Part shown: positions 56,516-64,000 of the stretch, piece after piece
Numbering within the stretch: the stretch's first letter is position 1
Layout: the number at the start of each line of letters is the position of its first letter
NCBI GenBank assembly: GCA_025618425.1
Contig: CM046846.1
Location: forward strand, 30,171,619 to 30,235,618
Length of the DNA: 64,000 bases
Reading direction: 5' to 3'
Source: Heliocidaris tuberculata
Lineage: Eukaryota > Echinodermata > Echinoidea > Camarodonta > Echinometridae
Made by a program: the position numbers and the translations under genes
Notes under the pieces: model-generated
The model's database searches: none
What the model was told of the DNA's origin: nothing
Seen by the model: the letters and a program-made list of their open reading frames with translations, nothing else

Positions 56516-58540
56516 AGTGGCGTACTCCCCATCCCTCTCCCCTAAGTTTTTTTTAAACAACCCCACCCCACCCCTCCGAAAAGCTCAGGAAGCGCCTCAC
56601 AAAATCATGAAAATGTTGTTCATGTTTGTGTTATGGAGGAGCAAGCCTACAAAATACCTTAGAAGGAACAATTAACATTTCACCTCGATCAGTCGCAATT
56701 TCCACATATCAAGTTTTAGACCTATTCAATTCAATTCAATATACGAATGAAAGGAAAAGAGAAGGGGCACAGTGATCAGTAATGTATTCTCCGAGTTAAG
56801 AATGCTGATTCATGTATGTAATAAGATTACGACCAAACGGACTTTTGTAGCAGAATCTTAATGGAAACAAAACAACAACAAAACAGGTCATAGGTCATCC
56901 ACGGAACTTATAGGGGTCTTATGTGATTCTGTGATTTTGCGTGTAACCCCCCCCCCCCCCCCCTCGTCTGTGTCCCCCCTGATCACTAAGTCTTTCTACG
57001 CCAGTGTGAAAATGGTCATTCACATGGAGAATATGGAATTCGGAACAATCAACGGAAAAAAGGATTCTTCAATATTATACGGTAATATATTACACATTAT
57101 GCAATCTCACGTCTGTTTTCTGAGTTTACGTTTTGTAGTAGGATATACTGATTGATTTTATTCGTCAAGTATTATATATTATATTATATATAAAACAGGA
57201 AGTGTAAAATATTCAAGGGAAATATACATCTTGAACAGGATGAGCCATGAAAGCTTGCTATAAGCTTATTTCCAATGGGGTCCTAAGTGTAATTTATAAC
57301 AGGCGCTTTTAGTCCTTGAACAAAAAAAAACAAAAAAACATTTCCCAGCTAGGACATCAATAACTCATAAAGCGGGTAAGCTGTTTTCTACGCCTTCGGG
57401 GTTACTGTATGATAAGAGACGCTTTTAATCCTTCTGATCCAAATTCTATAGGGGCATCAGAGTTGAAAAAATTAATGGCCCATGAGACCAATATGACTGT
57501 CACGAAGCGGAATACTTCTGTGAATTAAATTATAACATGGACTGCTTAACAACCCCAAATAAGAAAGATCACTGAACTCAAGAATATAAATGAAGAGTCA
57601 GAATTTAATACTGATCATATACTTGAAAGAAGTTATTATTTACAAAAGAAAATATTCAACGTCCGATGATATACATAGAAAATATGAGAATGATAATAAC
57701 TTTCCAATATTTAAAGAAGTCTAAAATTAAACAAAGACTTCTATAACATTAATGTTTATTAAGAATGATTAAAAACCCTACCAAACCTAACGCGGATGAA
57801 AATTGCGAAAGTCTTTATGTATAACTAGCGATGACGGGCAGAAGAAGGATGTCTCGAAAGACGGCTGTGATGCATGACTGCGATGACAAACGGTGTAGAG
57901 ATAGAGGAAGATGACGACAAAGTGACGAGGATTGAAGTGAAGATCAACGAAGATGACGATGATCGTTTCAAAGCCTCTCAGGAACTTGGTGACTGCTGAC
58001 TGTCAAGATCAACCCAAATGCTGATCCTTTCTTGACCAAAGGGGTAACGTACCCTATGGTGACCAAACGGTGACCGCCGTAAATTGGCTTCTTCGAAGAG
58101 GGGAACATCAGCCTTGGCACTGGGTTGCATGGCTATACCACGCCCTGCTGCTTGCCTACAAGCATAACACCCTAAATTGCAGGCTGCTGGAGTTCACTCC
58201 TCTCTCTCCAAAATCATATGTCAGAGTGAGCTGGCTACAGCTTTTTGGATGCCACACCCAACTAAAATATGTCCTTACAAAAAGTCTGTAATGCCATACA
58301 CCTGAAAATAACCTACTCTACTCTCTATGCCCACACTGGCTATTGAAAGTAAGGCCTATATATTAAAGGCTCCTGATACACATATCTTGCCCTGGTAACT
58401 AGGGTAGTAAACAAAAGAGTTATACAATGCCAACCTGCCTCAATTTGAATACGATTCTGACAATGACCACTCAAATGAATTGCCGTCGGTCTATTGTGAG
58501 CTGTTGGTCTTCAGCTGCGTAACCATGATTCAGTGGCCGG
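56516..58540. other. Long stretch without recognised gene
   Basis: A C run near 56947 and TATATTATATTATATATA near 57171. Positions 57840-58320 have more balanced composition, with GATGACGA repeats and a 73-codon frame at 58070-58291, but I recognise no protein and see no splice support. Confidence 0.5.
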
Positions 58541-58559
58541 CACTTGGGTTCGCCGCTTT

Positions 58560-58560
<1 letters not shown>

Positions 58561-58595
<35 letters not shown>
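58561..58595 (+). repeat. 35-nt G run
   Basis: Uninterrupted G tract, tied with the C run at 39509-39543 as the longest in the window. The length may be unreliable in the assembly. Confidence 0.95.
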
Positions 58596-58596
<1 letters not shown>

Positions 58597-59422
58597 ACCA
58601 GACATTATTTTTTATAGGCTTTTATATTTTTTTGCCGGGAAAAAAAAGTTGAAAATTGACATTATAATGCGATACATTGCTTACCGAGTGTTACTGTGCA
58701 TAAATTATCATACTTCATGTGTTTTCTTAACTGTTGCAAAATTCTTCATTGGGGCAGGGGGCCCTAGAAATTCGTGAGGGGACGTGCCCACAGCCACGTC
58801 CCCATATACATGTATATAGCTATTTCGCTGTCGGTCACGCTTCGCGGACCAGCGGTCAAGTTGGCTGTCGGTCTCGCTTCGCAGGCCGTTGGTCAAGCCT
58901 AAAGTTCCCATTGACTATAGGTGTGTCCGAGGGCAGTCCCGTCTCGAAAAGTTTAATCAAATCAAAACAATGTATTGAAATAAAACTGGTGAAGTCCGTC
59001 AAGGCTGTAGACCATATTTCCTAGGTGCGTCCGACAGAAAAAAAAAGCCAAGAATAATAAAACAAACAGATACAATTAAATGAATAGTACTGTTGAAACG
59101 GAATATCAATCATAACTGAAAAAAACCCCAGGAAAGTACTATAGTATAATCAATAAAATACAAATATATGTAGGCCTCCTGCCAAACAATTCCTTTTTTA
59201 GACCGGTATCGATTATTCTATCACTATATATATTACTAATAGAGGTGACACAGATCTTACTTATGTCATAATCATTACGACTCTGCATTATAAAAAAAAA
59301 AGACTTACCAAGTTCGTCCATATCATTAAATGAAGGTACTATGGTATTGAGAAATAGCTTTTCTTTTTGTTCGTTATACACCGCATAATAATAAAGTGAA
59401 CTTCAGTTTCTACGTCGTCTGA
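58596..59422. other. Unassigned stretch
   Basis: Contains GTCACGCTTCGCGGACC and GTCTCGCTTCGCAGGCC (about 58835-58885), related by short inverted symmetry. No gene recognised. Confidence 0.5.
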
Positions 59423-59944
59423 TAGACCGGTTCGGTAATGTATTCAAATTTTATACGTACCTTTCACAAACAAAGGTTGTTCTTCACAACCTAAAAGCTT
59501 TGCCGAGGCTTGCCGGACATAGCAACAAGTTTATTTATTTATTTATTATTAAGCATTTCGAAAACAATACAGAAAACAATAACAGGAATAAACATTGTAA
59601 AGAAAGGACCTGGATCAGAGTTGATGGGGCTGCCTGGGTTTAGAAAAGGTTAACTCAATTACCATGACCCACGGGTCTTCCTTCCCACACCCCCTTAACT
59701 CCATCCAGGTCAGGATAAGAAAATTAAAAAAAGTATTATAAATTAAAAGTGTATCACTGGAAAATGGCTGCACATTAGGTGCAATAAATGTGACACATAA
59801 TGTTTATTCAATGTAAGTAATGTATGCAAGCTGGATTCCAAGCATTGAGGCTCATTTATAAAAAGCAGGTTAATGGAATAGCTCGTCACTAGGTGCTCAG
59901 AGAAGAAATGTGCATAAATTTGTATACATTACGGAACCGGTCTA
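59423..59944 (+). mobile_element. TA-type MITE with nested insert
   Basis: TAGACCGGTTCGGTAATGTA to TACGGAACCGGTCTA. Compared with the intact 53209-53440 copy it carries about 285 extra bases at about 59531-59815, between CAACAAGT and AAGTAATGTATGC; AAGT appears on both sides. Confidence 0.85.
59531..59815 (-). mobile_element. Retroposon-like insert with ATTT tail
   Basis: Its left edge is (TTTA)n, the inverse of a 3' (AAAT)n tail, implying minus-strand orientation. AAGT flanks both sides as a possible target duplication. No A/B boxes or coding sequence were recognised, so it could be a LINE or SINE 3' end. Confidence 0.5.
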
Positions 59945-60519
59945 TTGGCAGGTGCAGTATCTCCATATCTTGGTAATGATTCATGCACTCCTAATTTATT
60001 CATAAATAACAATCACTAATGAAATACCTAGAGCAAGGAACCCACAGTTATTGCATAATCAGAATATCTTTTGCCATTCATGTAAGAAGTTTGTTCCCAC
60101 TCATGAATGGAATAGATTTTCTCATTGTGCCGCACATGTTTTGGACAAGTTTTGCCATTCAATCAAATTGATTCAGATGATTTTTGATTTTTTTTTAATT
60201 TGATTTATTTTCTTCTGCATTCATATAAGTACAACATTTTACGGTAATATATATAAAATAAAATACAAAAGTACTTTTTGACAATAAAACATAAATAGCA
60301 AGTATATGTAACAATCATTTTTCAAAAACAAACACGAAATGATAAATTGTCAAATTATTGTAATTCATCAAATATAAAGTCATTTGCGGAAGAAGGACTA
60401 CCATTATAAGCAATTTGCTTGAGAATATGGCAGCCCCAGACAAATATGAGTAAATGAATCGGGCCTACTGCACCCTACCCATTTACAAATCTACTGCCGA
60501 TCAACTGGCTGAATTAAAA
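59945..60519. other. Unassigned AT-rich stretch
   Basis: Nothing recognised. Confidence 0.5.
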
Positions 60520-60867
60520 TAGACCTGTTTACTAATTTCATCCATACTTCTTGAACGAAAGTCTCTCTTGACGACTCACAAGCTTGTTAGAGGCTTGCCC
60601 GATATAGCAACAACTAATGTATGCAAAATGGATTCCATCCATAGAGACGCCATTGTGCATAGCAGGTGCACTAAATAGTTGGTAACTAAGGATTTTGGAG
60701 AGAAACATGCATAAATTGAAATACATTTGTAAACAAGGGCCTGTAACATAAAGAGATACAATCAATCTTACGATCAATTGTAACTCTTCAGTTATTTGCC
60801 ATAGACTTACGATTAATATCAACCGTAAGATTGACTATATCTCTTTATGTTAAAGGCCCCAGGCCTA
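60520..60867 (+). mobile_element. Diverged TA-type MITE with nested hairpin MITE
   Basis: TAGACCTGTTTACTAATTTC at the left and TTTGTAAACAAGG...CCTA at the right, with the AGGCTTGCCCGATATAGCAA and ATGCAAAATGGATTCCA interior related to 53209-53440. A second element at 60737-60859 lies inside its right end. Confidence 0.65.
60737..60859. mobile_element. 123-bp hairpin MITE
   Basis: GGGCCTGTAACATAAAGAGA is mirrored by TCTCTTTATGTTAAAGGCCC, and the complementarity continues through CAATCTTACG / CGTAAGATTG. It is almost wholly self-complementary. Confidence 0.85.
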
Positions 60868-61497
60868 TTTTGTCCATATTGTAGGGGCTCAATATTGCTA
60901 CATGGGTTCTTACTCCAAGACAGGACAAGTACATGTTGAGCTGTTACTCTCTTGAAATCTTTTTCTCCTCTGCCCTGGGTGTGGCCCAGCCCTGATTTAT
61001 TATTCATTATTCATTATAAAATCAACCAATCAACAAGTGAAGTTACTCAATATTCATTACAAAATCAACCAATTAACAAATGAGGTGAAGCACAGTCTGC
61101 AGGAATTATATAACAAAGAAAAGGATCAACTTGAGAATGTAAAGCAATGAAGGAGGAATGATGATAACAAAAGCAAGAGGATGGAATGTTAATATGAGCA
61201 ATTGTGAAAGGCTAGTACAGGTGGAACTAAGGTTACAAGAGGTGAACATTGGCTTTTAAAAATAAACAGAGTAAAGATCATTAACCTTGATCACTTGATC
61301 ACAGTAGCATCTAATAATATGTACAAAATAGTTCTCCACAATATGAATAGGAATGAGGATGTCTTAGCAAATGACAACGTGGATCCAGACAGGATTTCTT
61401 TTTGCTGACAGCGATAATTTACATGAAACCCATTATTTTTATACGAATCGTTTTATTCAACGATTTAATAATGAAGATGTGTGAAATTCTTCCATAT
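60868..61497. other. Unassigned AT-rich stretch
   Basis: AAAATCAACCAATCAACAAG near 61018 recurs with small changes near 61061 (short direct repeat with TATTCATTA). No gene recognised. Confidence 0.5.
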
Positions 61498-62440
61498 TCT
61501 CCATTATTCATTTTTAATTCAAGAAGCCTATTTTAAAAATTTGATCATATTCTTGACTCGATGAATAGCTTGAATTTTCAGTGCGATGTTTATGGATTCT
61601 CAGAAACATGGTTAAAGCACCTTGCCGCACTTATTATTCAACGCTGTGTAAGAACAGACTACGCCAACGTGTATGGAGGCGGTGTTTCATTGTATATTAG
61701 AGATGTGTTGTCATACTCCGAACGAAACGATATTGTGACTCTCTTTTTGTTGAGATTAACAATGATTACGGGCAAGAATGTTACTGTTGGTATGACCCCC
61801 GATGTTTTTACAAAATCTCTTGAAAACGTTTTGGGCTCTTTGAATAGAGAAAATAAATCCGTTTTTATAATGGGAGACAGTGGCGGATTTAGGGGGGACA
61901 TCCGGCCCGTGCCCCCCCCCCCTTTTGAAAGAAAAGTATGCATTTGTGGCCCCCTTTTAGAACGAAAACCTTTTTTTTTTTTTTTTTTTTTTGCTTGTCA
62001 GAGTATTATGGAGGGTACTGTGTACGCTGACACAAATATGAACTCCATATGCAATATAGCGAGTAGAAAATTAAGTAAAGTATGCGAATGGCTACAAGCC
62101 AGTCAACTATTTGTCAACTCCAAGAAGTGCAATTTTATCATATTCAGCAAAAAAGACATAATTCCTGGTATAGTTGAAATAAATATAAAAGTGAACAATA
62201 CAGAAATTGCAAGAGCTGAAAAGACGAAATTTATAGGCGTTTGTATTGAAGGCCTATTGTCTTGGAAACAGCACATCCACGAAGTAGAAAATAAAGAAAT
62301 TGCCAAAATGTAGGTATTATCATAGACTACATTTTCTGTTTCCTCAGAATGTTCTTTGAAAATTTATATTGCTCTCTAGTTCTCCCATATTTATCGTATT
62401 GCACTCTTGTTTGGGCGCGATACCTATATATTCGAAGAAT
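61498..62440 (+). pseudogene. Broken CR1/Jockey-type LINE with hAT-like insert
   Basis: Starts with a frameshifted HFNSRSL-type endonuclease motif, then VYGFSETWLKH (61589-61621), GGGVSLYIRD (61678-61707) and SVFIMGD (61858-61878). A hAT-like MITE piece follows, then ICNIASRKLSKVCEWLQASQ and FVNSKKCNFIIFSKK, the region after the YADD motif, of which only YAD remains, then IGVCIEGLLSWKQHI. After a frameshift at about 62310 comes LYCSLVLPYLSYCTLVWA. The catalytic core between endonuclease and YADD is deleted. The 250-codon open frame through it is a mosaic of LINE and MITE, not a protein. Confidence 0.85.
61878..62013 (-). mobile_element. hAT-like MITE fragment inside LINE
   Basis: CAGTGGCGGATTTAGG, a C run, CCTTTTGAAAGAAAA, a T run and TTGCTTGTCAGAGTATTATG are the inverse of the right two-thirds of 49329-49629. 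The expected second terminus is missing, so insertion was followed by deletion. Confidence 0.75.
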
Positions 62441-63460
62441 ATAATAAGTCTGCGATGTACTATCTGGAACCCACACCAACCCCAGTTTATTTCATGACTT
62501 ACGACTCTTAAAATTCTTAAATTATGCGAATAAAATGAAGTATAGTTAGAATTCTATTAATAGAAGTACACGTCGAAGAGGGTTAGCATATTCCAGGTCC
62601 TATATAAGGCAGTGGTTCACACAACAGAATTTCAAAGTAATTTAACATTCAAATGGGATCCGTCTCTTCTCGCGGCTATAAAAGAGCGGGGATCTCGGTA
62701 GTTAATCATCTTTTCGGAGGATACAAAGTGCAAGAAGATTATGTACCATGCACAAAAAAAATGTATTGAGTGTGTGTACTATGAACACATTCTCAGGAGT
62801 GGCATTCAGATCATTTAATCTCTGTAGCTTCATACATTCAAACTATAGTCATTGTCAGAAAACGACATTCAGAGTCACTCATACAGACAACGGCCATACT
62901 TGAATCAACCAAAGTCTGTCAACTGCTGTGAAATTGGTGTGTAACAGTAAGTCTTGAAGTTAAAGGTGGGACCCTCTTCGACTTGCACTTTTTTCCTTTT
63001 ACCTGCACTATGGCGAAATTAAAGGTAACAATACAGTCTTAAAGTCAAATGGGCCCAACAACGTATATAACCAAGTTTATCGTATATGAAACATCTATGC
63101 AGGGGGAGGGGGGGGGGGGGAGTAAAACAAAAATCCCTTAAATATTCGCACTGGGGCGTCGGTATTTTTTTTTAGATGAGGTTCTATTTTATTTTTTTCT
63201 TCATTGCACTACATATCGGAACTTTGTTATTAAGCTTTTTTTTCAAACAGGAAACTATTGTTGCTTAATCAAAGTTATCAATTTAGGGAATTTTAAAAAA
63301 ATCAACTGAATAACTCTTTTTTTGGCTTGTTAGAAAATTTTGGGGTAGCTATCATAAGAATAGACAGGGAGGACAAATGTCGGTACTCTTTTAATTTCTA
63401 AGACTAATTTTTATTTCCAAAGGATTTAGTCAGTCCTTCGGACTTGTTTTGTCACTGGTT
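62441..63460. other. Unassigned stretch
   Basis: Possibly some decayed LINE C-terminal sequence to about 62640. A G run lies at about 63108-63120. TTGGCTTGTTAGAAAATTTT near 63322 is a hAT-type family remnant. Confidence 0.45.
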
Positions 63461-63580
63461 TAAAGGGAAAGTCCACCCTGATTTCATGTTGGTTTTAAAA
63501 GAAGCAGAAAATTTAATGAAACATGCAGATCAGTGAATGTTTGAGCGAAATCCGATACGAAATAATAAACCCTTTTAATC
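63461..63580 (+). mobile_element. TTAA MITE, family T4, left end only
   Basis: TTTAAAGGGAAAGTCCACCC, then GAGCGAAATCCGATACGAAA, the subterminal block style of families T1-T3. The right part is missing. Confidence 0.6.
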
Positions 63581-63702
63581 ATTCTTTATCCAACATATCG
63601 TGTTTATAGATTATAAGCAGCAAAATAATGATAGGGAGGAAAAAGGGTGAATGAGAATAAGCTGTTCTGAATGATGTCCTGTAAATAATTATGTTTCCGA
63701 CT

Positions 63703-63800
63703 CAGTGGCGTATCGAGGTATTCTGGAGCCCGGGGCAAACTATCAAATCTGCGCCCCCCCCCCCCCCCCCCCATGCCGAAACTCAGATTAATGAGCGTTT
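63703..63800 (+). mobile_element. hAT-like fragment, CAGTGGCGTATC type
   Basis: CAGTGGCGTATCGAGG and GAGCCCGGGGCAAACT match 55847-55885; a 20-nt C run follows at about 63752-63771. Confidence 0.55.
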
Positions 63801-64000
63801 TTAATTTAGAAATGATGACACTACGTGAAAATGAATTTTGATGCATATAACCCGGGATTGTTAACCCAAATTTGATGAGTTATATAAGCGAGGGAGCAAC
63901 GCGACCGAGCGAGCAACGCGACCGAACGACAAATTTCTTTTTCCCTTTCACCCCTCAAATTGAAATTTCTTATGTATTTTACCCTTACAAAAAAAATCCA
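63801..64000. other. Window end, GAGCGAGCAACGCGACC motifs
   Basis: GCGAGGGAGCAACGCGACC and GAGCGAGCAACGCGACC repeat at 63888-63924. Nothing else recognised. Confidence 0.4.

Noticed and set aside
58070..58291. 73-codon frame as a host exon
   Set aside because: Composition is plausible, but there is no motif, homologue or splice support that I can see.
61561..62313. 250-codon frame as a real gene
   Set aside because: It joins LINE endonuclease, a MITE fragment with a poly-Phe stretch from a T run, and LINE RT end; a mosaic pseudogene.

Overview
This window reads as animal nuclear DNA, most likely from a marine invertebrate deuterostome; a sea urchin is my best guess (about 50%). The basis is indirect. 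There are tRNA-headed SINEs with ATT tails, several non-LTR retrotransposon types, many TTAA-flanked and hAT-like miniature elements, dense ACATGT repeats, and very frequent poly-G/poly-C runs. I found no conserved host protein gene, rRNA or intact tRNA gene. Almost every long open frame is a microsatellite, a repeat in an arbitrary frame, or retrotransposon remains.

Layout. 1-13 kb is AT-rich and rich in TACATGTA, with few G/C runs. It holds a tRNA-derived SINE (2.76-3.04 kb), a long inverted repeat around a MITE (3.25-4.7 kb), piggyBac-type TTAA MITEs at 5.03 kb and, one nested in another, at 9.3-10.1 kb, and a small hairpin family beside an AT microsatellite (6.3 kb). 14.1-17.1 kb is a large imperfect palindrome built of two kinds of ~180-bp repeat units. 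17.5-29 kb mixes TTAA MITEs, a 32-bp TACGTA tandem array, a long-TIR element with subterminal motif clusters (25.6-27.1 kb), and a hAT-like element carrying an internal 3 x 157-bp array (28.3-29.0 kb).

29.8-37.2 kb is retrotransposon-rich: the 3' end of an L1/Tx1-type LINE broken by a single stop (29.85-31.08 kb), a SINE, then a 2.3-kb tandem duplication (32.04-34.28 and 34.35-37.19 kb). Each duplicate carries the same internally deleted CR1/L2/Jockey-type LINE and the same 145-nt exon-like block; the second copy was later split by a SINE with a visible 5-bp target duplication. A hammerhead-ribozyme-like motif lies at 37.86 kb.

38-64 kb is a patchwork of MITEs, minisatellites and G/C runs. 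Highlights are a 240-nt snap-back hairpin with half a tRNA in its loop (40.9 kb), a SINE-like insert with a 7SL/Alu-like head (43.5 kb), a 301-bp hAT-type MITE with a perfect 8-bp target duplication (49.3 kb), several nested insertions, and another broken LINE at 61.5-62.4 kb. There is no pathway here: the parts relate as host and parasite, with autonomous LINE remains, SINEs that probably used LINE machinery, and non-autonomous DNA elements inserted in layers that give a relative order of events. All family assignments are from motif recognition by eye; no search or alignment program was run.
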